This document shows positions 18,309 to 26,246 of a DNA stretch of 64,000 nucleotides, one piece after another. Origin of the DNA: UBA4802 sp964509195 (GTDB taxonomy: Bacteria > Spirochaetota > UBA4802 > UB4802); NCBI GenBank assembly GCA_964509195.1, contig CAZDWJ010000004.1:124001-188000 (forward strand). Direction: 5' to 3'. A program made the position numbers and the translations under genes. The notes beneath the pieces were generated by a model. That model had not been told where the DNA came from, ran no database searches, and saw only the letters and a program-made list of their open reading frames with translations. Each line of letters starts with the position of its first letter. The first letter of the stretch is position 1.

Positions 18309-18340
18309 AAACCATAATGTTTTTATGGTTTTTATTTTTT
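18309..18340 (+). terminator. Terminator-like hairpin in the ilvE leader
   Basis: The stem AAACCATAA / TTATGGTTT with a TGTTT loop (18309-18331) runs directly into TTATTTTTT. It may end the rsgA-ABC transcript, or, since a promoter lies just upstream, act as an attenuator before ilvE. The stem is AT-rich and only moderately stable. Confidence 0.55.
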
Positions 18341-18357
18341 ATGAGGGTTTAGGAATT

Positions 18358-19395
18358 ATGCAAACACAACGTGTAAAAAGTGATTTAGATTGGCAAAACT
18401 TACCGTTTGGTTACATAAAAACGGACTATAATATCAGATATTTTTATAAAGATGGGAAATGGTCATCAGGTGAGCTTTCAACTGATGATACCATACCTAT
18501 TCATATAGCTGCACCTGGCCTGCATTATGGGCAACAGGCTTTTGAAGGTCTTAAGGTGTTTGAAACGGTTGATGGGCGTATTGTAGCATTCAGACCTGAT
18601 GAAAATGCAAAACGTATGCAGCGCAGTTGTGAAAGAATTTTTATGCCTGAAGTTCCTGTAGAAATGTTTATTGAAGCTGTTGATAAAGTTGTTGCAGCAA
18701 ATGCAAAATTTGTGCCACCATTTGGGACAAGTGCAAGTCTTTATGTGCGCCCTGTTATTTATGGTGCTGGTGCTAGAGTTGGACTGGGACCGGCAGATGA
18801 ATATGTGTTTATTGTCTTTGTTACTCCTGTGGGTCCTTACTATAAGGGTGGGGTTAAACCTGTTAAAGCTCTAGTGGTAGAACAGTATGACAGGGCTGCT
18901 CCCGATGGAGTGGGTGATTGCAAAGTTGGCGGAAATTATGCAGCTGGATTGCGTGGGGGAGAATATGCAAAAAAGAAGGGTTTTCCCATACCATTGTATC
19001 TTGATCCAAAAGAAAAGAGATATGTTGATGAATTTGGAACATCAAATTTTATCGCAATAAAGGGGAATACCTATATTACTCCTGAATCTAATTCTATTTT
19101 GCCCAGTATAACCAATAAAAGCTTGATGGATATTGCATCATTATTAGGGATGAATGTTGAAAAACGACCAATTACAATAGATGAAGTTGAGCACTTTGAT
19201 GAAGTGGGTGCAGTTGGTACTGCAGCGGTTATTACACCTGTGTGCAGCATTCACTATCGTGATAAAGTATTTACATTTTGTGATGAGGAAAAAGCGGGCC
19301 CAGCCATAACCAGATTATATGAATACCTGACAAAACTACAAACCGGGGAGATAAAAGATACATTTGGTTGGTTGCATGAGATTAAAATATCCTGA
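18358..19395 (+). CDS. ilvE: Branched-chain amino acid aminotransferase
   Basis: About 345 residues, a PLP fold-type IV transaminase interconverting Leu/Ile/Val with their 2-oxo acids using glutamate. The PLP lysine is in GDCKVGGNYAAG (about Lys189). Substrate and cofactor regions PGLHYGQQAFEGLKV, LYVRPVIYGAG and DEFGTSNF are intact. The length and GNYAAGLRGG segment fit the longer BCAT group. The start was chosen at MQTQRVK because AGGA lies 6 bases upstream; a start at 18325 would lie in the hairpin tail. No other ilv or leu genes are near. Confidence 0.95.
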   Translation: MQTQRVKSDLDWQNLPFGYIKTDYNIRYFYKDGKWSSGELSTDDTIPIHIAAPGLHYGQQAFEGLKVFETVDGRIVAFRPDENAKRMQRSCERIFMPEVPVEMFIEAVDKVVAANAKFVPPFGTSASLYVRPVIYGAGARVGLGPADEYVFIVFVTPVGPYYKGGVKPVKALVVEQYDRAAPDGVGDCKVGGNYAAGLRGGEYAKKKGFPIPLYLDPKEKRYVDEFGTSNFIAIKGNTYITPESNSILPSITNKSLMDIASLLGMNVEKRPITIDEVEHFDEVGAVGTAAVITPVCSIHYRDKVFTFCDEEKAGPAITRLYEYLTKLQTGEIKDTFGWLHEIKIS

Positions 19396-19438
19396 CATAA
19401 TACAGCTTTAGGTTATTACTGTTTTATAGCAAATCAGG

Positions 19439-19796
19439 ATGTTAGATGGATACAACGATATAGCCATTTTTAAAAATGCCTTTCGGCGGTTGGAGGATGC
19501 TGTTAAAACATATAATCAGAGAGCATTATCTGATCCGGAGGAATAGGGTTTAAGTAAGGCATTTGGCTATACACATGTGTCAGGATGCAATACTTTTAAA
19601 TATTTCCTTAAAGAACAGGGTAGGTTAAATTTATATAGTTCGGAAGATGCTACTCGTCCTGCTTTTACAAGATGTTGTATTGATGATGACGCAATATGTA
19701 TATGATTACAAGTGGTAATCTTAGTCCTCATTTTTTTCCAAATATTCTCAAATTGAAAAAGTAATAGTGTATGGCTCACGTGCAAATAGAAATTAA
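19439..19796 (+). pseudogene. Decayed HEPN/MNT nucleotidyltransferase module (HI0074/HI0073-like)
   Basis: Broken pieces of both partners of a substrate-binding HEPN protein and a minimal nucleotidyltransferase lie in order. The first is a 35-codon fragment (FKNAFRRLEDAVKTYN) ending in TAG at 19544. Downstream, NTFKYFLKEQGRLNLYSSED and ATRPAFT match the core of HI0074-type proteins. The last, in another frame (19743-19796), is YSQIEKVIVYGSRANRN, the nucleotidyltransferase GSRA signature, followed by TAA. Stops and frame changes separate every piece, and the catalytic Asp pair is lost. These modules act as toxin-antitoxin systems when intact. This is a fossil with no likely product. Confidence 0.75.
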
Positions 19797-19882
19797 AATT
19801 ACCAACCTTACCTACATTTGTTGAATTAATATTCCTTCGTGCTATAGTCTGTAATAGAAATATTCATTATGGAATTATTTAT

Positions 19883-21487
19883 ATGTTAAGTAAACAGCAA
19901 TATGGGTTATTGCTAGATATTTTTAAAACAGCTCATAATGCAAAAAACAGCGACGCATTTATTTCAGATGTTGTGGATTTGCTGCATACTGAACTAAAAC
20001 CAGTAGCAGTTTCTGTTTATACGCTTGTAGGTGATGAGCGCCTTGTGCTGCACCATGAAGCTGGCAAAAATTTTGATGAATTGGTGGTAAAAATTTATAA
20101 TTTTTCACTGGTAGTTCGGAAAGCTATTAAAAAGAAAAGTGTTTTATTTTTACCCACCGCAAAACCATTCCAGAACGATGAAACAGACATTTCTGTAGTG
20201 ATTATCCCACTTTTACATGCAGATGTGGTTGTAGGCATGGTATGCCTGGTTTTCCCGTTGGAAGAGCTACAGTATTTGCAGAATAATGCTCCATTTTTTA
20301 CACTTATTGGCAAAATTGTCGGAACAATACGATACTATCAAACAGGCCTTAAGGTTACTAAAACCGATACAGCCGAAGAAGAATTTGAAAAAACTATCAC
20401 CAGTTTGCGTGTACTGGCTCAAGGAGTAGCTCATGAGTTTAATAATATCTTAGCTGTCATTAAAGGGTATGCTGAGCTTTTACTTATGAATGAAGCTGTG
20501 GATGAATCAGTAAAAGAAGCAGTAGCAATTATAGACAAGCAAACAACAAGAGGTTCTTCCCTTATTGACAGGCTAAGTGTATTTGTTACTGGTAAAGATA
20601 TTTCATTTGAATATTGTTCGCTTAATGATTTGATTAAAGAGATTGTAGAATTACAGAGGTTCACTCTGGAGAAAGAATCGATTGAATGTAAATTAAAATT
20701 GGGCAAGATACCTGAAATATTTGTTGATCCTCGACAGATAAAAGAGGTATTGCTTAACCTTGTTACACATGCCCGCTCAGCAATCAAGCCTAATAAAAAA
20801 GGAACTATCACCATTGAAACATCTTTCAACCGTGATGCTGTTATGCTTAGAATGGTTAATGATGGTGTACCAACCAGCTGGGAAAATGGGGAGGAGCAGA
20901 AAGCTAAAGGCAGCAATGGTGTGGATAGTGTGGGCAATGGTATTAATCTAGCAATTGCGTATGGTATTATGCAAAGCCATGGTGGGGATATGACACTATG
21001 CTATGACCCTGCACGATGTAATGATGTAACTTTGTTTTTTAAACGTTTCAATCCTGTATTTGAAGGTGTTGATAAAAAAGAAGACAAAGAAATGCTGTAT
21101 CTGGGCGAGGTAAGGATTTTGATAGTAGATGACGAGGAGCCAATACGTCAGTTTCTGTCATCTGCATTTGAGCGCATGGGATATCAGGTGCTCACTACTG
21201 ATAACGGGCAGGAAGCCATAGATATTTGCACATTTGAAGATATTGATATTGTATTTTTAGATTATTTGATGCCCGGTTATAAGGGTGATGCAGTATTTAA
21301 ATCAATACATCAGGTCAGCCCTAAAACCGATGTTGTATTTATCACAGGAGTCGATTCCATACCTGATATTGACAAGCTACTGATGATGGGTCTTGAAGGT
21401 GTCTTAAGAAAACCATTCAAAATTGAAACAATTATCAAGCTTACCAATGAAATAATGGCACGAAGATATAATACATTACAGGATTAG
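19883..21487 (+). CDS. Hybrid histidine kinase with GAF, degenerate ATPase domain and receiver
   Basis: A 534-residue soluble protein. A GAF-like sensor (about 1-150) is followed by a dimerisation helix with the phospho-His in VAHEFNNIL (His184), a HATPase domain (about 275-395) and a C-terminal receiver beginning VRILIVDDEEPIR with acceptor Asp460 (VFLDYLMP) and Lys in LRKPF. The ATPase is unusual: the N-box Asn is replaced by His (NLVTHARSA, His296) and the G1 box reads VNDGVPTS instead of DxGxG, while the G2 box (GNGINLAIAYGI) is only partly conserved. It may not bind ATP normally and could act as a phosphatase, scaffold or phosphorelay acceptor. No membrane segments. Confidence 0.88.
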   Translation: MLSKQQYGLLLDIFKTAHNAKNSDAFISDVVDLLHTELKPVAVSVYTLVGDERLVLHHEAGKNFDELVVKIYNFSLVVRKAIKKKSVLFLPTAKPFQNDETDISVVIIPLLHADVVVGMVCLVFPLEELQYLQNNAPFFTLIGKIVGTIRYYQTGLKVTKTDTAEEEFEKTITSLRVLAQGVAHEFNNILAVIKGYAELLLMNEAVDESVKEAVAIIDKQTTRGSSLIDRLSVFVTGKDISFEYCSLNDLIKEIVELQRFTLEKESIECKLKLGKIPEIFVDPRQIKEVLLNLVTHARSAIKPNKKGTITIETSFNRDAVMLRMVNDGVPTSWENGEEQKAKGSNGVDSVGNGINLAIAYGIMQSHGGDMTLCYDPARCNDVTLFFKRFNPVFEGVDKKEDKEMLYLGEVRILIVDDEEPIRQFLSSAFERMGYQVLTTDNGQEAIDICTFEDIDIVFLDYLMPGYKGDAVFKSIHQVSPKTDVVFITGVDSIPDIDKLLMMGLEGVLRKPFKIETIIKLTNEIMARRYNTLQD

Positions 21488-21491
21488 CAGC

Positions 21492-21689
21492 TTATTCAGA
21501 TTTTATTACCCTTTCAGCCTGAAGAGCAAGGTATTTTACCAGCGTTGGTTCATCAATAAACCCAAGATTCATAAGTATTATGCCAATAAGGCCACCTTCT
21601 TTCTTCTGAATAGAGAGAGCCTGATTCAACTGATCCTGAGTAATAACTCCATCTTCTACCAATAATTCCCCTAACAATGGCTTAGCCAT
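21492..21689 (-). CDS. Stand-alone MshEN (T2SSE N-terminal) domain, possible c-di-GMP receptor
   Basis: A 65-residue protein consisting only of the tandem motif found at the N-terminus of type II secretion/pilus ATPases: LLGELLVEDGVITQDQLNQA, then about 24 residues later IGIILMNLGFIDEPTLVKYL. In MshE this motif binds cyclic di-GMP. Here no ATPase follows. AAGGAGG precedes the ATG, so it is a real gene. It lies tail to tail with the hybrid kinase, with only four bases between the stops. Binding of cyclic di-GMP and a signalling role are inferred from the family. Confidence 0.75.
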   Translation of the reverse strand: MAKPLLGELLVEDGVITQDQLNQALSIQKKEGGLIGIILMNLGFIDEPTLVKYLALQAERVIKSE

Positions 21690-21750
21690 AGTGCCTCCTT
21701 GCGATAAAATGATTAATAATTATATAATCACATATAGTATTTGTCCAGTA

Positions 21751-23235
21751 TTATAATAACCGTTTTACAGCATCTTTCCACAGAGCTATCTCACGTTTCC
21801 GTGCAGTTTCATTCATAGATGGATTGAAACGTTTTGCTATCTTGTTAAACTTTGCAACCTCATCAATTGTGTTATATACATTACCGGTGATGCCAGCTAA
21901 ATATGCAGCCCCCAATGCCGTAGATTCGGTCACTTCGGGCAATAGCACTGGTATGCCCAGTACATCAGCCTGATACTGCATAAGAAATGTATCCCGCGTT
22001 GCTCCACCATCAACCCTCAGTTCGTGGATATTCTTTCCAGAGTCATTCTGCATTGCTTCCAGAACTTCGTATGATTGCAGAGCAATGGATTTTACTGCAG
22101 CACGAACAATCTGCTGTGGAGTAGTATCACGAGTAAGCCCAAAAATAGCGCCACGTGCATCCATCTTCCAGTAAGGAGCCCCCAATCCTACAAACGCAGG
22201 AACCACCACAACTTCATCTTCTTTTTTAACAGATAATGCCACCTTTTCAGCATCAGAACTTTTGTCAATGAATTTCATGTAATCACGTAACCATTGAACC
22301 ACTGCACCACCAATGAATACTGAGCCCTCAAAGGCATACACAGGTTGCCCCTTATTGTCGCATGTCAATGTAGTAAGTAAACCATGCTTTGAAAGCATCC
22401 ATTCATTGCCCATGTTAAGAAGCATAAAGCAGCCAGTACCATAGGTATTTTTTGATGTACCCTCAAATACGCAGTTCTGGCCTACCATTGCTGCTTGCTG
22501 ATCACCAGCAATACCCCCAATGGTTATTCCATCAGGCAATCCTGGTACACCATACGTTTCACCAAAATATGATGCTGACTCCCGAACTTCAGGTAATATA
22601 GTGCGCGGAATGTTGAGTATTTCCAGGATATCAAGGTCCCACACTTTTTCTTTGATATTAAACATGAGTGTACGGGAAGCGTTGGTGTAATCAGTTTTAT
22701 GTGATTTTCCGCCAGTTAATTTCCACAAAATCCATGTGTCGATAGTCCCAAATAATAATTTGCCGCTTTTAGCAAGGTCACGTGCACCTGATACATTATC
22801 TAGAAGCCACTTTACTTTTGTACCACTGAAATACGCATCAATCACAAGGCCTGTTTTTTCGCGAAACAGCTGTTCATGGCCGGCTTCTTTCAGCTGATTG
22901 CAGATGTCTGTTGTTCGCCGGCATTGCCATACTATGGCGTGGTGAATGGGCTTTCCGGTTTCCTCATTCCACAGCACTGATGTTTCGCGCTGATTGGTAA
23001 TGCCGATTGCTATCGCATCCTTTGGATCCAGATTACCTTTTTGAATAGCCTCGGGCAAAAGTTTTACCACTGATTCCCAGATTTCATTAGCATCGTGCTC
23101 AACCCATCCAGGTTTTGGGAAGTACTGTGTAAATTCTGCATAACTGCTTGAAATTGGCAATCCATGCTCATCAAAACAAAATACGCGGTTACCTGTAGTG
23201 CCTAAATCAATAGCAATAAGAAACTTCTTACCCAT
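21751..23235 (-). CDS. glpK: Glycerol kinase
   Basis: A 494-residue FGGY-family kinase phosphorylating glycerol to sn-glycerol 3-phosphate with ATP. Diagnostic segments include AIDLGTTGNRVFCFDE at the start, GWVEHDANEIWESV, ITNQRETSVLWN, the signature GGIAGDQQAAMVGQ, and the C-terminal ELRVDGGATRDTFLMQYQAD with DVLGIPV. Length and motifs are normal. No glpF or glpD is adjacent. It supplies glycerol 3-phosphate to membrane lipid synthesis, which connects functionally with plsB at 35139. GGGGTTATGG lies just upstream of the start. Confidence 0.98.
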   Translation of the reverse strand: MGKKFLIAIDLGTTGNRVFCFDEHGLPISSSYAEFTQYFPKPGWVEHDANEIWESVVKLLPEAIQKGNLDPKDAIAIGITNQRETSVLWNEETGKPIHHAIVWQCRRTTDICNQLKEAGHEQLFREKTGLVIDAYFSGTKVKWLLDNVSGARDLAKSGKLLFGTIDTWILWKLTGGKSHKTDYTNASRTLMFNIKEKVWDLDILEILNIPRTILPEVRESASYFGETYGVPGLPDGITIGGIAGDQQAAMVGQNCVFEGTSKNTYGTGCFMLLNMGNEWMLSKHGLLTTLTCDNKGQPVYAFEGSVFIGGAVVQWLRDYMKFIDKSSDAEKVALSVKKEDEVVVVPAFVGLGAPYWKMDARGAIFGLTRDTTPQQIVRAAVKSIALQSYEVLEAMQNDSGKNIHELRVDGGATRDTFLMQYQADVLGIPVLLPEVTESTALGAAYLAGITGNVYNTIDEVAKFNKIAKRFNPSMNETARKREIALWKDAVKRLL

Positions 23236-23627
23236 ACCATAACCCCTTTTATTTTTATGTGCGATAGTAACTGTTAATAAACTTTATGTGATTATAAAAC
23301 ATTACTATAGTACAACACCCAAAAGAAAATCTAATGAAGAAAAAAATAATTTAATGACGGTGAGCACTTATGCTAACGTTTCAATTTATTATTTGTCAAT
23401 TAAATTTTGTAAAAGTTTGCAAAAGATGTATAAACAGTATAATATCTTCATAAAATGTTAATGGATTTCTAAAAATGGATAATAAAAATATCTTGCAAAA
23501 TTGTTGCTTCTTTGAAATTTTGTGAGGTTAGAATATTATATATTATATATATTGTGTTAGTGAATTTTCAAACAAGACCTCATGCGTGAATGCGCCTGTA
23601 CATCATACATTAAAAGGTCACTCTTAT
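23236..23627. other. Gene-free AT-rich interval between divergent glpK and neuB
   Basis: Contains one GCGATAG copy (23261-23267) in the glpK leader and a TATA-rich run near 23535-23555. No reading frame or hairpin of note. It must hold promoters for both divergent genes, but no clear pair of -35/-10 hexamers stands out. Confidence 0.4.
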
Positions 23628-24671
23628 ATGGATCTATTTGATAAACGATATTTAAGCAAGCTGAATAACAACCAACCAGTGCATATTGCAGAGATTGGAC
23701 TTAACCACAATGGAAAATTGGATGAAGCTATTGCACTGATTAAAAACGCAGCTGAGGCAGGGGCTGATTTGGTTAAATTTCAGATTTTCAGTGCTGAAAA
23801 ATTTTATTCTATGTATACAAAGTCACTTCTCAATAATGAAGAACCTTACTATGATGATTCAATCATACAATTTTTTAAAAAGTTTGAGCTTTCTTTTAAT
23901 GATTATAGAACACTAAAGCAGGTTGCAATCGACAATGGTGTTGTGTTTTTTGCATCCTGTTTTGATGATGAATCCTTTGAAATGATGGAGCAGCTTAATG
24001 TGCCACTATACAAAGTGGCATCATCTGAAATTACTAATGTCCCGTTACTTAAAAAAATTGCATCAACAGCCAAGCCTGTTATTATTTCCACTGGTATTTC
24101 ATTACAGGATGAAATAACTTTTGCTGTGAATTTGTTTCAAAAAGAAAACTGCCATGTGGTACTGCTTCACTGTGTATCGCTGTATCCAGTACCTCATACT
24201 GCAATTAATCTTTCAAAGATACGGAATTTGCAGCAGTTGTTCACTATACCTGTGGGGTTTTCTGACCACTCAAAGGATAACAGGGCTTCCATGATGGCTG
24301 TTGCACTTGGTGCACGGGTGTTTGAAAAGCATTTTAAATTGTCGCCAGATCACGATTGCGCAGATAAGGATGTATCGCTTTCACCGGAGGAATTTAGGCA
24401 GTATGTTAACGATATAATGATAGCATGTGAAATGATGGGTGAGGGCACAATCGATTACAGTGAAAGTGAGAAAGAAGTGGCCCGCTCGGCACGGCGAAGT
24501 ATCTTTGCCGCACGGGATTTACCTTTAGGCACTCTACTTACACACAGTGATGTTGTTGTAAAGCGGCCGGGTGTGGGATTATCGCCACTTAAAATACACC
24601 ATATTGTGGGAAAAAAAGTAAAGCGCACAATTAAAAAAGATATGCCAATATATCAAGATGATGTGGAATAG
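23628..24671 (+). CDS. neuB: N-acetylneuraminate/nonulosonate synthase (NeuB family)
   Basis: About 347 residues. The N-terminal TIM barrel condenses a hexose derivative with phosphoenolpyruvate: HIAEIGLNHNGKLDEA, GADLVKFQIF, YKVASSEI, STGIS and PVGFSDHS are the family landmarks. The C-terminal SAF/antifreeze-like domain starts near ARSARRSIFAARDLPLG. I start at MDLFDKRY, which has AAAGG 10 bases upstream; a GTG start at 23586 has none. The product could be sialic, legionaminic or pseudaminic acid. No other sugar genes are adjacent, but a Maf-like DUF115 gene precedes the flagellar operon at 53992, so flagellar glycosylation is a reasonable hypothesis. Confidence 0.9.
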   Translation: MDLFDKRYLSKLNNNQPVHIAEIGLNHNGKLDEAIALIKNAAEAGADLVKFQIFSAEKFYSMYTKSLLNNEEPYYDDSIIQFFKKFELSFNDYRTLKQVAIDNGVVFFASCFDDESFEMMEQLNVPLYKVASSEITNVPLLKKIASTAKPVIISTGISLQDEITFAVNLFQKENCHVVLLHCVSLYPVPHTAINLSKIRNLQQLFTIPVGFSDHSKDNRASMMAVALGARVFEKHFKLSPDHDCADKDVSLSPEEFRQYVNDIMIACEMMGEGTIDYSESEKEVARSARRSIFAARDLPLGTLLTHSDVVVKRPGVGLSPLKIHHIVGKKVKRTIKKDMPIYQDDVE

Positions 24672-24673
24672 GT

Positions 24674-25143
24674 ATGGATTTATTTGAAAGATTTTTACAA
24701 TGCATTAATGCTTTTAATGATGAAAATGTTGAATATGTATTAATTGGAGGGTATGCAGTAATTCTGTATGGCTTGCCACGTGTTACACAGGATATAGATT
24801 TTTTTATAAACATGAAAAAGAAAACATTGTAAGATTTAAGAGATCATTACAAAAAGTATTTGAAGATCCAAGTATAGATGAAATATCACTTGATATGTTA
24901 AATGAATATCAGGTTATACGATATGGTGTGCCTGATAGTTTTTATATTGATGTTATAGCGGGTTTAGGTGATCCATTTCATTATACTGACGTACAATATA
25001 TAACTAAAGAAATTAATGGGGTCACTGTACGAATTGCAGCAATTGAGACACTCTATGAAATGGAAAAAGATACGGTAAGACTTGTTGATCAAACTGACGC
25101 AGTATTCTTGCATGAATTATTACAAAAGATGAATGGTAATTGA
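24674..25143 (+). pseudogene. Nucleotidyltransferase (DUF6036/AbiEii-like), frameshifted in a T run
   Basis: The start MDLFERFLQCINAFNDENVE leads into VLIGGYAVILYGLPRVTQDI, the GG-x-A and D-x-D region of a nucleotidyltransferase. The frame then breaks at a T7 run (24799-24805) and stops at TAA. One extra T (T8) would restore reading into the long downstream frame, which continues to 25143 (ending LLQKMNGN). The rest is undamaged. It overlaps nothing and starts 2 bp after neuB. Such genes are often paired with a short partner as toxin-antitoxin or defence modules. It may be a pseudogene, a sequencing error, or a phase-variable gene. Confidence 0.75.
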
Positions 25144-25148
25144 ACGCG

Positions 25149-25362
25149 ATGATATATAAATTTAAAACTTTTGAGGAAGCACAAAAGGCATTGTGACATT
25201 TTAAACCTGATAAAAAGTATTATGCGCAAATTAAAGCATTGTTTGCATTAGCAAATAAATTATATCCGCCACGGTGCAGGCAGGGTATTTTTTTTTAAAA
25301 CCATACAGGAGGCAAATGAATTCAGAAGAAGAGATACAAAAAGCATTGGATTTAATCAATAA
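25149..25362 (+). pseudogene. Partner gene of the nucleotidyltransferase, with in-frame stop and frameshift
   Basis: MIYKFKTFEEAQKAL is followed by TGA (25194) where a Trp is expected, then HFKPDKKYYAQIKALFALAN and PRCRQG in the same frame. A T9 run (25288-25296) shifts the frame; T8 would restore KTIQEANEFRRRDTKS up to TAA at 25360. The pattern (KFKTFEEA... and FKTIQEANEF) is that of small proteins encoded beside DUF6036-type nucleotidyltransferases. With two lesions it is probably not made as a full protein. Confidence 0.65.
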
Positions 25363-25522
25363 TGATTGACACTATTTAACAAATATATATGTGATGTCAG
25401 TACTTACTTTGCACTTGCGGATTTATAATAATAGTAGGGTTACATCTTACGCCAACTCTGGTAGTGGGTGAGTATTTTGTTTGTGTTTATAAACGTGTAG
25501 GTATAAACAAAGTGTTGAATGA

Positions 25523-25556
25523 AGTACACTTACTAATCTTAGTAGCGTAGTGTACT
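25523..25556. repeat. Imperfect inverted repeat
   Basis: AGTACACT (25523-25530) pairs with AGTGTACT (25549-25556), and TACTAA with TTAGTA inside, leaving a four-base bulge (GCGT). No T tract follows. It lies 50 bp upstream of the secreted protein gene and could be an operator or leader hairpin. The remaining 25363-25522 shows no coding content. Confidence 0.5.
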
Positions 25557-25605
25557 CTAATAATTACTATTATTGTGAATAATCTTTAATGTAAGGATAA
25601 TTATC

Positions 25606-26136
25606 ATGAAAAGGGCATTGATTATTGTGATACTTTTGATATTTACCACAGGTGTGGGTGCACTTGATTTGCAGTATATATTCAGTGAAACACAGCTATC
25701 CGCTATAAAGACATCAGCTGATATGATACAGGCTTCACTGGGGTATGATGAGATACGTGAGATAGTGTATGTTACCTTCTGGAGCAACCAGCCAGTAGAT
25801 GCTAAAAAAACTGAGGCATTCACTGCATTTATAGTACAGCAATATACAACCAATAAAAATGATATTGTATTTATTTATGAACGGTTGCTGCGTTCAACGT
25901 ATATGATTGAGCACATGGCCACGTTAGCAAAGGAGAGAAAACAATGGAAATTCTATTACTATTATACTGACACACTTTTACCTGATACCAATAAGTTTTG
26001 CACTCTTTTGCTACAGGCAATAATTAAGGCTGATCCTTCCCATGCAAACATAATAGATGAACAGAATGTAAAGATAAAGCGTTATGCTATTGATGTTGTT
26101 ACGTATATTGATCAACTATATGGAGGAGGGTTTTAA
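25606..26136 (+). CDS. Secreted protein of unknown function
   Basis: A 176-residue protein with a signal peptide (MKRALIIVILLIFTTGVGA, cleavage likely before LDLQ). The mature part is mainly helical with several aromatic residues (WKFYYYYTDTLLPD) and ends GGGF. GTAAGGATAA lies just upstream of the ATG. No family recognised. It precedes a strong hairpin and a CIRCE-like element and is convergent with the IclR gene, so the neighbours give no functional clue. Confidence 0.65.
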   Translation: MKRALIIVILLIFTTGVGALDLQYIFSETQLSAIKTSADMIQASLGYDEIREIVYVTFWSNQPVDAKKTEAFTAFIVQQYTTNKNDIVFIYERLLRSTYMIEHMATLAKERKQWKFYYYYTDTLLPDTNKFCTLLLQAIIKADPSHANIIDEQNVKIKRYAIDVVTYIDQLYGGGF

Positions 26137-26141
26137 AAATA

Positions 26142-26160
26142 TAGCCCCAAAAAGGGGCTA
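26142..26160. terminator. Hairpin terminator between convergent genes
   Basis: The perfect 7-bp stem TAGCCCC / GGGGCTA with an A5 loop. On the minus strand it is followed by TATTTTTAAAA and on the plus strand by AAAAAACC, so it best serves the leftward IclR transcript, with partial use for the rightward gene. Confidence 0.65.
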
Positions 26161-26181
26161 AAAAACCTGTTATAGGATGTA

Positions 26182-26208
26182 TTAGCACTCTATAGTCAAA
26201 AGTGCTAA
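26182..26208. promoter_or_regulatory. CIRCE-like HrcA operator, orphan
   Basis: TTAGCACTC-N9-AAGTGCTAA matches the CIRCE consensus TTAGCACTC-N9-GAGTGCTAA at 17 of 18 positions with the exact nine-base spacer. CIRCE normally lies before groES/groEL or hrcA-grpE-dnaK. Here it sits between two genes that end toward it, with no heat-shock gene on either side. Confidence 0.65.
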
Positions 26209-26246
26209 TAAAAATATACAATAAATTCACTAAATCGTCAAGTTTT

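Noticed and set aside
19567..19785. 72-codon open frame on the minus strand
   Set aside because: Antisense to the HEPN/MNT fossil, whose plus-strand remnants explain the sequence better.
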